From: Comamonas granuli NBRC 101663 | GTDB lineage: Bacteria; Pseudomonadota; Gammaproteobacteria; Burkholderiales; Burkholderiaceae_C | DNA: 64,000 bases | Assembly: GCF_000739995.1 (NCBI RefSeq) | Contig: NZ_BBJX01000004.1 | Span: forward strand, 372,001-436,000 | Direction: 5' to 3' | Shown: positions 31,125 to 38,488 of the stretch, in pieces | How the letters are laid out: each line of letters begins with the position of its first letter | Position numbering within the stretch: the first letter of the stretch is position 1 | Notes under the pieces: generated by a model | Database searches by the model: none | Told to the model about the DNA's origin: nothing | The model's input: the letters and a program-made list of their open reading frames with translations, nothing else | Made by a program: the position numbers and the translations under genes

Positions 31125-32344
31125 AGGCCCGGCAAGACCCGCCGCCGCATCCACCCCTGCCGGGCGCACGCGCCGACGCCAGCGCGTACGCCTACGTCCC
31201 GCCGCAGCGGGCCGGCTGGCTGCGGCTGCGCTTTGCCGACCGCGCGCTGGAGACCGATTTCCGCCACTACCACCAGCAGCAGTTCCTGTCGCGCATGCGC
31301 CGCTCGGTGGCGGTGGCGCTGGTGCTGTTCGTGCTGTTTGCCGTGCTGGACGCGGCCAGCCTGCCGCCCGGGGTGCGCGAGGGCGTGCTGGGCCTGCGCC
31401 TCGGGGTGATCGTGCCGGCCCTGGCCCTGACCTGGATGGCCTCACGGGTTCCCCGGGTGCATGCCTACCTGCAATGGATCGTGGGCGCTGCCGCCCTGGT
31501 GTGCGGGCTGGGTATCGTGGGCATCATCTGGGTGGCACGGGCCCACACCTTCGCCTTGCCGTACGAGGGCATCATCCTGGGGACGTTCTTCTCGTACTTT
31601 CTGACCGGCCTGCGCTGCGTGCCCGCCGCGGTGTGCGGCTGGCTGACCTTTGTGGCCTATGTGGCCATGGAGCTGCACATGGGCCTGCCCGGCGATGTGC
31701 TGCTGTACAACGCCTTTTTTCTCGGAACCGCCAACGTCATCGGCAGCTTCGGCGCCCACTTCCTCGAACAGGCCACGCGCCAGAATTTCGTTGCCTTCCT
31801 GCAGTTGCAGCAGCGCGCGGACAGGGACTTCATCACCGGCCTGCTCAACCGCCGGGCATTCAGCGACCGCGCGCAGCACATCTGGCGCCATGCCGTGCGC
31901 GAGCGCCAGCACCTGGCCGTGGCCATGATGGATGTGGACCACTTCAAGCGCTACAACGACCACTACGGCCACGCCGCCGGCGACGAGAGCCTGCGCGCGG
32001 TGGCGCAAGTCATCGCCCACCACGCACGCCGTCCGCTGGACGTGTGCGCGCGCTACGGGGGAGAGGAGTTCATCGTCGTCTGGTACGGGGTGGACGCCTG
32101 CCAGGCGCAGGCGCTGGCCGAGAAGGTGCGCGCCGCCGTGTCGCACCGGGCACTGCCGCACGCAGCGTCGCCCACGTCTTCCTGCGTCAGCATCAGCATC
32201 GGCCTGGCCAGCCTGCTCCCGGAACGCGACTGTGGCCTGGACGAGGCCCTGCGCCAGGCGGACATGGCCCTGTACCAGGCCAAGGCGCAGGGCCGCGACC
32301 GCGTGCACCTGTTCGCTCCGGCGGCGTGCACACAGCAGTCCTGA
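31121..32344 (+). CDS. Membrane diguanylate cyclase (GGDEF)
   Basis: A 407-residue enzyme that should make cyclic di-GMP from GTP. Six hydrophobic segments (about residues 60-225) are followed by a GGDEF domain (about 240-395) with the active motif RYGGEEF and an inhibitory RxxD site (RPLD) five residues before it, so product inhibition is expected. The GTG start at 31121 overlaps the preceding stop by four bases; the frame's long upstream extension is not coding. It is the last gene of an operon with lipid-transport genes. Confidence 0.93.
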   Translation: MKARQDPPPHPPLPGARADASAYAYVPPQRAGWLRLRFADRALETDFRHYHQQQFLSRMRRSVAVALVLFVLFAVLDAASLPPGVREGVLGLRLGVIVPALALTWMASRVPRVHAYLQWIVGAAALVCGLGIVGIIWVARAHTFALPYEGIILGTFFSYFLTGLRCVPAAVCGWLTFVAYVAMELHMGLPGDVLLYNAFFLGTANVIGSFGAHFLEQATRQNFVAFLQLQQRADRDFITGLLNRRAFSDRAQHIWRHAVRERQHLAVAMMDVDHFKRYNDHYGHAAGDESLRAVAQVIAHHARRPLDVCARYGGEEFIVVWYGVDACQAQALAEKVRAAVSHRALPHAASPTSSCVSISIGLASLLPERDCGLDEALRQADMALYQAKAQGRDRVHLFAPAACTQQS

Positions 32345-32567
32345 CACGCCCGGCGCGGGCCATGGCAGAGCAGGGCGGCCGCCTCCGGCGGTCGCTCGGG
32401 CGGACCTGTGCACCGGTGCGCTGACAGGGTTTCCTCCAGTGGCGGGAAGAGAGACGGCCCCGGATACTGCGAATGGCACGGTCGTTCGTTTTTTGTGCCC
32501 ACGCCATGGGCGCGCCGTTCTGGCGCAGCCGTATTCCAATACCAGCCAACGAAGAGAGGGGATTTTG

Positions 32568-33479
32568 ATGCGCGCTGTCCGTTCGATTCTTCACGCAAAA
32601 GCCGGCCCCCGCTGGGCGGCAGCGGCCCTGGCCCTGCTGGGCGCGCTGGCCACCGGTGTGTATGCCACGAATTATTCCTTGTGGATCAATGGGCGCACCG
32701 GCGGCGGCAAGCCCGGCAACCACGCCGATTTCACGTACTGGGGGCCTGCGACCGCCGATGCCGGCGTGAACAAGAAATCCGTCAACTGGGATGGCTACAA
32801 CCGCATTGCCGACCAGAACTTCCGCATCCGCGACGCGCTCGATTGCTACTGCACCGGCACCAACTGGTGCTATGTGGCGGCGCACAGCGCGGGCAACCTG
32901 CAGATTGGCTACGCCCTGTCTCTGTACGGCGGCACGGCGCGCTACAAGAAGAACGCAACGCCCAATTCCGCGGGCGTGTGCGGCAATACCGATGGCAGCA
33001 CCCAGACCGGCTGGAACATCAAATGGGTGGACGTGGCCGCCGGGGCAGGGGGCGGCAGCGAGCTGGCGGACGTGGGCAGCTGGGCGGTATCCGACCCCTT
33101 GACCTCCGACCTCAAGACCACCACGGCGCGTGCGATGTACGACCACAACCAGACGCGCGCCAAATGGTTCTACATGTACGCGGGCGCCAAGGGCACCCTG
33201 TATTCCGGCATTCTTCCCGGCCAGGACGATGAAGCCGTGGCCTACCACTCGGCCGGCGGCGTCTCGGGCAGTGGCGGGGCGGGCTTTTGCAACCCTTCGG
33301 ACTGGCTGTGCAACGACCTGACCCTGGGCACGGCCGCCAATGAAGGCGGGCGCACCAAATGGAGCTACCACAGCGTGCAGTTCCGCGACGACAAAGAAGC
33401 CTTCAACCATTACACCAATGGCAACTGGGGCGGGGTGGTCTCCAAAGTCCGGGCCGACATGGCCGCCAATGCCCGGTAA
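32568..33479 (+). CDS. Exported protein of unknown function with a lipase-like AHSAG motif
   Basis: A 303-residue secreted protein. The signal peptide covers about residues 1-33. The mature protein opens with NYSLWINGRTGGG and has six or more cysteines (CYCTGTNWC, CGNTD, CNPSDWLC) likely paired outside the cytoplasm. AAHSAGNLQIGYAL resembles the nucleophile elbow of alpha/beta hydrolases (GxSxG with alanine at the first position); a later DDEAVAYHSAGG and a histidine near the end (WSYHSVQF) could complete a triad. The ATG at 32568 follows GAAGAGAGGGG. It is followed by another exported protein. Confidence 0.78.
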   Translation: MRAVRSILHAKAGPRWAAAALALLGALATGVYATNYSLWINGRTGGGKPGNHADFTYWGPATADAGVNKKSVNWDGYNRIADQNFRIRDALDCYCTGTNWCYVAAHSAGNLQIGYALSLYGGTARYKKNATPNSAGVCGNTDGSTQTGWNIKWVDVAAGAGGGSELADVGSWAVSDPLTSDLKTTTARAMYDHNQTRAKWFYMYAGAKGTLYSGILPGQDDEAVAYHSAGGVSGSGGAGFCNPSDWLCNDLTLGTAANEGGRTKWSYHSVQFRDDKEAFNHYTNGNWGGVVSKVRADMAANAR

Positions 33480-33503
33480 CGGCTTGCCCCTGCAGGAATC
33501 GGC

Positions 33504-34733
33504 GTGAGGCCTGGGGCATGGATGGCGGCGGCCGCCGCCGCTGTGGGCGTGGCTGCCATGGTGTGGTGGACGGGCGCGCTCGATCCCTCCGGCGCCCGTG
33601 CGGGTGAGTCCGCCGCGGCTGGCGCACCAATTGCCGGCGCGGCCTCCCACGAGGCACCGGAGCAGGCCGCCGAGGCCGCGTCCCCCGGCCCCGGCCGCGC
33701 CCCTCTGAGCGCCCAGGGGCTGCGCGCGCAGGCGGAGAAGCTGCGCCTCTGGCAGGCCCGCTACGAGCGGGCCGAGCAGGTATATGCCAGCTACCGCGAC
33801 GCCACCCGCTATCCGCATGAGTCACGGCCCTTGAGCGAGCACCCGGACCAGATCCATCCGTTCGATCCCATCACGGAAGAGAAAACCCTGCGCGATGCCC
33901 GCGGTGAGGCCATACAGGGCATACGGCTGCGCACCACGCAGGACCGCGTCTTCCTCAGCGCGGCCGATACCGTGCGCTTCTCCATCGAAGCCCTGGACGA
34001 GCAGGGCCAGCGCACCGCCCTGATCGTGCGCTCGGCCGCGGCGCAATCGATCGCCGATACGCGCACCCCCGTGCCGGTGATTGCCACCAACCTGGCATTT
34101 GCGGACAACGGCACGGGCGGCGACCCGCAAGCCGGTGACGGCATCCACACGGCGCTGCTGGCGCCTGCCCAGCAGGGTTTTGCGCACTACGACGGCACCA
34201 TCCGGGTGCTGGCACAGGTGGCGGTCAAGGGCTTGCAGGGCGTGGTGCACTTCGATGTCATCTATGCACCGGGCGTGCCTGCCACCTGGCTGGGCGTGCG
34301 CGAGGCGGTTGAAGGCGGTTCGCTGAATTTCTACCTGAAGGCGCAGGTGAACGCCCCGGGCCGCTACGTGGTCAGCGGCCGGGTCGACGATGCCCAGGGA
34401 CAGCCTTTTGCGCTGGTGCAATTCAACCAGGAACTGCCCCCCGGCGAGCAGGAGATGCGCCTGCAGGTTTTTGGCGCCCTGATCCGGGACAAGGCGCCCG
34501 CGTTTCCGCTGCGCCTGCGCGATGTGGAGGGCTTCATCCTGTACCCGGACCGTTTTCCGGACCGTGCGCTCATGCCACGCTGGAGCGGCGTGGTGCACCA
34601 GAGCGCCCGCTATTCCACCGAACGGTTTTCCAGCGACGAGTGGAGCAGTGAAGAGCGCGAACGCTACCTGGCCGAATACGCGCGCGACGCGGACGAGGCG
34701 CGCCGCCAGGTGGAAGAACTCCTGCCGCGCTGA
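33504..34733 (+). CDS. Exported protein, choice-of-anchor X domain type
   Basis: A 409-residue protein starting with GTG and an N-terminal hydrophobic signal or anchor, then an alanine/proline-rich linker. The core from about residue 110 to 370 is predicted beta-rich with ADNGTGGDPQAGDGIHT, a block I associate with choice-of-anchor X domain proteins, which resemble extracellular Ig-like modules. The tail is charged and helical. The function is unknown. It follows the AHSAG-motif protein after 24 bases, suggesting a functional pair. Confidence 0.72.
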   Translation: MRPGAWMAAAAAAVGVAAMVWWTGALDPSGARAGESAAAGAPIAGAASHEAPEQAAEAASPGPGRAPLSAQGLRAQAEKLRLWQARYERAEQVYASYRDATRYPHESRPLSEHPDQIHPFDPITEEKTLRDARGEAIQGIRLRTTQDRVFLSAADTVRFSIEALDEQGQRTALIVRSAAAQSIADTRTPVPVIATNLAFADNGTGGDPQAGDGIHTALLAPAQQGFAHYDGTIRVLAQVAVKGLQGVVHFDVIYAPGVPATWLGVREAVEGGSLNFYLKAQVNAPGRYVVSGRVDDAQGQPFALVQFNQELPPGEQEMRLQVFGALIRDKAPAFPLRLRDVEGFILYPDRFPDRALMPRWSGVVHQSARYSTERFSSDEWSSEERERYLAEYARDADEARRQVEELLPR

Positions 34734-35147
34734 TCAGCGCAGCCCGGTGCCCTGGCTGGCGTCGTTGCGCTGGATGAGCTCGATCTTGTAGCCGTCCGGG
34801 TCCGTCACAAAGGCGATGACGGTGCTGCCGCCCTTGACGGGGCCCGGCTCGCGGGTGATGGCACCGCCAGCGGTGCGGATGCGCTCACAGGCAGCATAGG
34901 CATCGGGAACACCGATGGCGATGTGCCCGTAGGCACTGCCCAGGTCGTAGCTCTCCACGCCCCAGTTGTAGGTCAGCTCGATCTCGGCCTGACCAGGGTT
35001 GCCGCCGTCGAAACCGAGAAAGGCCAGCGAGTACTTGTACTCGGGATTGTCCGAGGTGCGCAGCAATTGCATGCCCAGCACCTGGGTGTAGAAGTCGATG
35101 GAGCGCTGGAGGTTGCCCACGCGCAGCATGGTGTGCAGGATTCTCAT
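34734..35147 (-). CDS. gloA: Lactoylglutathione lyase (glyoxalase I)
   Basis: A 137-residue VOC-fold enzyme that converts the methylglyoxal-glutathione adduct to S-lactoylglutathione. It follows GloA closely: [20 protein letters not shown], then the nickel ligands histidine 5, glutamate in EIELTYN, histidine in YGHIAIGV and glutamate in GYKIELIQ. The ATG at 35147 gives the standard start. It is convergent with the preceding gene (no gap) and adjoins the dif-like element on its upstream side. Confidence 0.95.
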   Translation of the reverse strand: MRILHTMLRVGNLQRSIDFYTQVLGMQLLRTSDNPEYKYSLAFLGFDGGNPGQAEIELTYNWGVESYDLGSAYGHIAIGVPDAYAACERIRTAGGAITREPGPVKGGSTVIAFVTDPDGYKIELIQRNDASQGTGLR

Positions 35148-35202
35148 GCGCCGTATTGTGCCCGCAGTGAGCTCCGGGCGTGTGGCGCGCACAGGCACAT
35201 TG

Positions 35203-35230
35203 ACTAGATGCGATGTATAGGTCATTATCT
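35203..35230 (+). other. dif-like site with degenerate XerD arm (left end of element)
   Basis: ACTAGATGCGA (XerC-arm position), TGTATA (centre) and GGTCATTATCT (XerD-arm position). Arm and centre match the site at 36857 in 16 of 17 bases, in the same orientation, but the XerD arm is degenerate. That is the form expected for a hybrid site left by a TLC-type element whose own XerD arm is weak. Confidence 0.65.
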
Positions 35231-35252
35231 TTCCGCCTCCAGATAATAATCT

Positions 35253-35507
35253 TCATTCGCTCTTAAAAAAAGAGGGCGAGGGGTTTTCGATAATGTTGTC
35301 CACATAATCAACGTCCTGTTTGACAGGGCGCGAATACGCATCATCGTTTGCAGCGGGAGCGCCACGCGAACGTCCGAGCGCGGGCGCAGGCGTCCTGGTC
35401 CCCATGGGGGGCACACCCCCCATACCCCGATTTGGGGAGCGACGGGGGACATAGCTGCCGTTGCGGGCGAGCCAGCTGCGGTAGAGGTCATCGGTGAAGC
35501 GGCTCAT
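35253..35507 (-). CDS. Hypothetical small protein of the dif-integrated element
   Basis: An 84-residue hydrophilic protein beginning MSRFTDDLYRSWLARNG, with an arginine/proline/glycine-rich middle and an acidic end. I do not recognise the family. The ATG at 35507 follows a GGGAGG ribosome binding site and overlaps the stop of the previous gene by four bases. It is the last gene of the element's operon and ends close to the left dif-like site. Confidence 0.7.
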   Translation of the reverse strand: MSRFTDDLYRSWLARNGSYVPRRSPNRGMGGVPPMGTRTPAPALGRSRGAPAANDDAYSRPVKQDVDYVDNIIENPSPSFFKSE

Positions 35508-35758
35508 CGCACCACCTCCCCAAGGCCATCGCGCACGCGCAAGGCAGCGACATGGGCCACATCCGCCGCAAGGCAAGCCCGGTTGGCCATGCGCTGCAAG
35601 GGAAAGATCAGGGGAGAAGCCGGTGCGGAGTCGTCTTTGGCACCAGACAGGGCATCCAGCAAGGTTTGAAGCTCGAGCGCCAACTCATACGCCGCTTCAG
35701 CTTGTGTGACCGCTTGCCGTGCAAGATCAAGCGGAGTGAGAGAATTCGAATCAGCCAT
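35504..35758 (-). CDS. Hypothetical small helical protein of the dif-integrated element
   Basis: An 84-residue, mostly alpha-helical protein (LDLARQAVTQAEAAYELALELQTLLDAL ... NRACLAADVAHVAALRVRDGL split over two long helices). It has no signal peptide. It faintly recalls small DUF3077-type proteins of pseudomonads, but I cannot confirm this. It lies 27 bases after the 50-residue gene and overlaps the next gene. Confidence 0.7.
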   Translation of the reverse strand: MADSNSLTPLDLARQAVTQAEAAYELALELQTLLDALSGAKDDSAPASPLIFPLQRMANRACLAADVAHVAALRVRDGLGEVVR

Positions 35759-35785
35759 TTTCAGTTCCTTGTTAACTGGTTTTGG

Positions 35786-35938
35786 TCAGGGGCGCCAGCT
35801 GCTAGTGACAGCGAAGCGCCCCGATTTATTTGCGCCATCTGGCCCAGGCGGCCCGCAGATCGAAGGCAGGGCGGTCGAGCCCTGGCAAGCCAGCCAGGCG
35901 GCCAGCAGCGGAAGCGAGAGAGCGAAGGCCCGCAGCAT
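35786..35938 (-). CDS. 50-residue secreted or membrane-associated small protein
   Basis: A short gene whose ATG at 35938 overlaps the stop of the helix-turn-helix gene by one base (TGATG), which argues that it is translated. The product starts with a hydrophobic signal-like segment (MLRAFALSLPLLAAWLAC) and has a glycine/proline-rich remainder, ending in VTSSWRP. The LAC cysteine could be a weak lipobox. I do not recognise the family; small hydrophobic proteins of this kind occur in filamentous-phage-like elements. Confidence 0.55.
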   Translation of the reverse strand: MLRAFALSLPLLAAWLACQGSTALPSICGPPGPDGANKSGRFAVTSSWRP

Positions 35939-36198
35939 CACGCACCCCTTTTCCCCGGCATGGGGATGACAGGCCGACGTTCATAGAAGCGGGCAGTAGA
36001 AGGGCGTGAACCTGGACCACGTTGACCAGGCGAGATGTCGGGCAGCACAGGCACGCTCCAACGGCCATCCGGCCCCTTGATGGCACCCAGGATGCGGCCA
36101 TCGTTGAGCAGCCTGGAAGCCCGCTGACGAGACACGCCGAGCTGCTTGGCCAGGTAGCTCACCGGGTGCGATACGAGAGGTGCAACAGTTTTAACCAT
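35938..36198 (-). CDS. Small helix-turn-helix DNA-binding protein of the element
   Basis: An 86-residue protein with an N-terminal helix-turn-helix resembling excisionase/MerR-type folds (VSYLAKQLGVSRQRASRLLNDGRILGA), followed by a wing-like GPDGRWSVP and a basic, proline-rich tail. It probably acts as a regulator of the element or as a recombination directionality factor. It starts three bases after the stop of the XafT-like gene. Confidence 0.75.
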   Translation of the reverse strand: MVKTVAPLVSHPVSYLAKQLGVSRQRASRLLNDGRILGAIKGPDGRWSVPVLPDISPGQRGPGSRPSTARFYERRPVIPMPGKRGA

Positions 36199-36201
36199 TG
36201 C

Positions 36202-36786
36202 TCAAGCCTCCCGAATCGCCCGGTAGCCCGCGCCAGCATTGGCTTTGCCGTCCCCCGTGCTGCCGTGGTTTTTCCCGAATCCGGGACTGTCAGGCGGTGC
36301 TACCACGCCCGCCTGACGAAGCCGGGGCGCGGAGAAAACGGGCGAATTTGAGGGGAGTTGCTGCGCCGAATACAAGGCCGTGGAGGCAGGCGCAGCGGCA
36401 CTGTAGCGCGCATTCATCGACACGTCTAGAGCACTAGGCGCTCGGCCTGCCGCAGGGCCGCGCTCCGCTTGCGTCCCAGCGGCTGTCCGAGCGCCACGGC
36501 GCCCGTAGAGTTCATCGAACATTGCGGCGCGACGTACCAGCAGCGACCACCAGGAACTGTCCGTTCCGGCGATCGAGCGGCCCTCAGGGGTCCACAGTTT
36601 GCCACCGTGAAAGCACCAGCCAGCCCAGGCCTCGCCAGGCAGCTCCATGCGGTTGAGCAGGCGCAGAAGCCGATAGGCCGAGTACGGGATGTCGTGCTTG
36701 CCGGACTGCCAGTTATGCAAAGTCCGTTCAGTCACGTGAAGAAGCTTCGCGCAGCCGGGCAGATCGAGGCCCAGGTTGCGGTACAT
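36202..36786 (-). CDS. VC1465/XafT-like Xer recombination activation factor
   Basis: A 194-residue protein. The first 95 residues carry a helix-turn-helix (CAKLLHVTERTLHNWQSGKH) followed by YSAYRLLRLL, LPGEAWAGWCFHGGKLWTPEG and WWSLLVRRA, blocks I recognise from the VC1465 family. VC1465 (XafT) of Vibrio phage TLC is known to activate Xer recombination at dif without FtsK. The C-terminal half is low-complexity, rich in alanine, serine, proline and glycine. Position next to a dif-like site supports the call. It is the promoter-proximal gene of the element. Confidence 0.8.
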   Translation of the reverse strand: MYRNLGLDLPGCAKLLHVTERTLHNWQSGKHDIPYSAYRLLRLLNRMELPGEAWAGWCFHGGKLWTPEGRSIAGTDSSWWSLLVRRAAMFDELYGRRGARTAAGTQAERGPAAGRAPSALDVSMNARYSAAAPASTALYSAQQLPSNSPVFSAPRLRQAGVVAPPDSPGFGKNHGSTGDGKANAGAGYRAIREA

Positions 36787-36856
36787 GGCCCGGAACCGAA
36801 ACGCAAGCTGGGCGCGGGTTTCCGGGTCATGGCGGCGCAGCTTGCCGCTCCTTTTA

Positions 36857-36884
36857 ACTAGATACGATGTATATTATGTTAAAT
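36857..36884 (+). other. dif-like site with canonical XerD arm (right end of element)
   Basis: ACTAGATACGA, centre TGTATA, and TTATGTTAAAT. The right 17 bases are, as I recall it, identical to the centre and XerD arm of E. coli dif. The left (XerC) arm differs from the usual GCGCATAA-type arm but matches the left site of this element. It may be the chromosomal dimer-resolution site or a hybrid of it. Confidence 0.75.
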
Positions 36885-36931
36885 AACTGATGCGCAGATG
36901 GCGCCAGCGACGTGGATGCATCCCCTTGCGC

Positions 36932-37270
36932 TCATTCCTGGGAAAAGATGGCCTGCTGGCTGCGTGCGGTGCGCTCGTACTGGCGCACGATGTTGCCGCA
37001 CACCAGGTCGCACAGGGCGTAGACCGATTCGTCGGCGATGCTGTAGTACACGCTGGTGCCCCGGCTTTCGCGCTTGACCAGGCCCTGCTGGGTCATCAGC
37101 GACAGATGGCGGGAGATGTTGGCGGCGGTGTAGCCGCACAGCTGGGCCAGCTCGCCCACGTTGTGCTCGCCGTCGCGCAGGTAGTTGAGGATGCGCAGCC
37201 GCGTGGGCTCGGCCAGGGTCTGAAAGTAAGAGGCTACCTGTTGCAGCGCTTCGGGCGGGAGGTTTTTCAT
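36932..37270 (-). CDS. ArsR family transcriptional repressor
   Basis: A 112-residue winged-helix repressor (LAEPTRLRILNYLRDGEHNVGELAQ, then NISRHLSLMTQQGLVKRESRGTSVYY). Cysteines at about residues 44, 86 and 90 (QLCGY, ALCDLVCG) could sense a thiol, persulfide or metal. It is divergent from a sulfur-handling operon (DUF2892, rhodanese, OsmC, DUF2892), which suggests a reactive-sulfur-responsive repressor in the manner of BigR/SqrR, although cysteine positions differ from those proteins as I remember them. Confidence 0.9.
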   Translation of the reverse strand: MKNLPPEALQQVASYFQTLAEPTRLRILNYLRDGEHNVGELAQLCGYTAANISRHLSLMTQQGLVKRESRGTSVYYSIADESVYALCDLVCGNIVRQYERTARSQQAIFSQE

Positions 37271-37352
37271 GGCAGTCGCAGGGCAATGAAGCGCTGGGGC
37301 ACCAACACTTCCGGTGGCTGGAACGGGTCTTGATGATACATCATTTGACTAA

Positions 37353-37368
37353 TTAGCTGTTTGGCTAA
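37353..37368. promoter_or_regulatory. Candidate ArsR operator between divergent genes
   Basis: TTAGC, a six-base spacer and GCTAA form an inverted repeat 48 bases before the DUF2892 gene; a second one (ATGAT-AC-ATCAT) lies at 37333-37344. The region is A/T-rich unlike its surroundings. These are plausible binding sites for the adjacent ArsR protein. Confidence 0.45.
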
Positions 37369-37415
37369 ATAATTCATCAATCAATGGCTTTGCACCCCGT
37401 ACAAAGGAGAAACAC

Positions 37416-37625
37416 ATGACCTCTTGGCAAGTCGTCCGCCTGCTGGCGGGCACCTTTATTCTGCTGTCGCTGGCCCTGGGCATTCCGGGCAGCCCGCTGT
37501 TCGTGAGCCAGTGGTTTCTGGCCTTCACCGCATTCGTCGGGGCCAACCTGCTGCAAAGCGGCCTGACCAAATGGTGCATGCTGGAGAACATTCTGCGCAA
37601 GCTGGGCATCCAGCCCGGTTGCTGA
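37416..37625 (+). CDS. DUF2892 (YgaP-type transmembrane) protein
   Basis: A 69-residue protein with two hydrophobic helices and LGIPGSPLFVSQWFLAFTAFVGANL, the DUF2892 pattern found at the membrane end of YgaP rhodaneses. Two cysteines flank the end (KWCMLENILRKLGIQPGC). Here the membrane and rhodanese parts are separate adjacent genes. The ribosome binding site AAAGGAG is strong. It is the first gene of the operon divergent from the ArsR-type gene. Confidence 0.85.
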   Translation: MTSWQVVRLLAGTFILLSLALGIPGSPLFVSQWFLAFTAFVGANLLQSGLTKWCMLENILRKLGIQPGC

Positions 37626-37643
37626 ACACGGAGCAGGCACGCC

Positions 37644-37946
37644 ATGGACAACACTGCCAGCGCTCCGGGCACACCCACCCTGGTCGATGTGCGCTCGCTG
37701 GGGGAATACCAGTCGGGCCATGTGGATGGCGCGGTGCATTTGCCGCTGGAGCGCCTGCTGGACGACGCCCCTGCCCTGCTGCCGGACCGCTCGGCCGAGC
37801 TGCTGCTCTACTGCCTCTCGGGCGCGCGCTCCCAGATGGCGGTGCAATGGCTGCAGCAGATGGGTTATGCCCGGGCGCGCAATGGCGGCTCGGTGGGCAT
37901 GGTGGCCCTGCAGACTGGGCGTACCATTTGCCGCAACGTCCGATGA
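37644..37946 (+). CDS. Rhodanese-like sulfurtransferase
   Basis: A single-domain rhodanese of 100 residues. VDVRSLGEYQSGHVDGAVHLP opens the domain and the catalytic cysteine is in LLYCLSGARSQMA (about residue 57), so it should be able to carry a persulfide. It probably works with the DUF2892 membrane protein beside it, splitting the YgaP layout into two chains. Confidence 0.9.
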   Translation: MDNTASAPGTPTLVDVRSLGEYQSGHVDGAVHLPLERLLDDAPALLPDRSAELLLYCLSGARSQMAVQWLQQMGYARARNGGSVGMVALQTGRTICRNVR

Positions 37947-37964
37947 ACCCTTGAAAGGATTGGC

Positions 37965-38411
37965 ATGAGCGAGAGCAATGAGCGCATCACCCTGCGGCAG
38001 CGGCAGGACTACAGCTTCGATGTGGATTTCGGGCCCGGCATTCCGGTGCTGCTCGCTGACGAGCCGGCACCGCTGGGCACCGGCCAGGGGCCCTCGCCCG
38101 TGCAGTTGCTGGCCGCGGCCGTGGGCAATTGCCTGTCGGATTCGCTGCTGTTTGCACTGCGCAAGTTCAAGCAGGCCCCCGAGCCCCTGCAGTGCAGCGT
38201 GGAGGCCGAGGTTGGCCGCAACGAGCAAAAGCGCCTGCGGGTCCTCAAGATGACGGCGGCGCTGCACCTCGGGGTGCCCGCAGCCGCCCTGGAGCACCTG
38301 GACCGTGTGCTCGAGACCTTCGAGGCCTACTGCACCGTGACGCAGAGCGTGGGCCAGGGCATACCCATCGAACTGCAGGTTTACGACAGCACGGGCCAGC
38401 GCCTCAAGTAG
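37965..38411 (+). CDS. OsmC family protein
   Basis: A 148-residue protein of the OsmC/Ohr fold. The motif VQLLAAAVGNCLSDSLLFALRK contains the first catalytic cysteine; the second is in EAYCTVTQSV. Family members reduce organic peroxides or persulfides by thiol chemistry. Its place after a rhodanese and before a second DUF2892 gene suggests persulfide or redox stress defence. AAAGGA precedes the start. Confidence 0.88.
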   Translation: MSESNERITLRQRQDYSFDVDFGPGIPVLLADEPAPLGTGQGPSPVQLLAAAVGNCLSDSLLFALRKFKQAPEPLQCSVEAEVGRNEQKRLRVLKMTAALHLGVPAAALEHLDRVLETFEAYCTVTQSVGQGIPIELQVYDSTGQRLK

Positions 38412-38488
38412 GCACGGCACACCCGCTTTACCACCCCGGTCCGCTCCCCGCGGGGACGGCCGCCACGCCCTAGGGCAAAGGAGTCACC

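Larger units (their letters stand above)
35203..36884. mobile_element. Small Xer/dif-integrated element (IMEX-like) with a XafT-type gene
   Basis: About 1.68 kb bounded by direct dif-like sites and holding five minus-strand genes: a VC1465/XafT-like factor, a small helix-turn-helix protein, a 50-residue protein and two 84-residue proteins, closely spaced or overlapping throughout. No integrase, replication or capsid gene is present, so it would rely on host XerC/XerD. The two site types fit insertion of an element with a poor XerD arm into a host dif. Whether it is mobile now is unknown. Confidence 0.7.

Noticed and set aside
35225-35491. An 88-codon minus-strand frame at the left end of the dif element
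   Set aside because: Overlaps the 84-residue gene in another frame; lacks its strong ribosome binding site and coupling.
35826-36101. A 91-codon minus-strand frame inside the dif element
   Set aside because: Overlaps two better candidates (the helix-turn-helix gene and the 50-residue gene), whose starts are coupled; no start signal of its own.
35203-36884. The element as an insertion sequence or a plasmid remnant
   Set aside because: No transposase, terminal inverted repeats, replication or partition gene was seen; the boundaries are dif-like sites instead.
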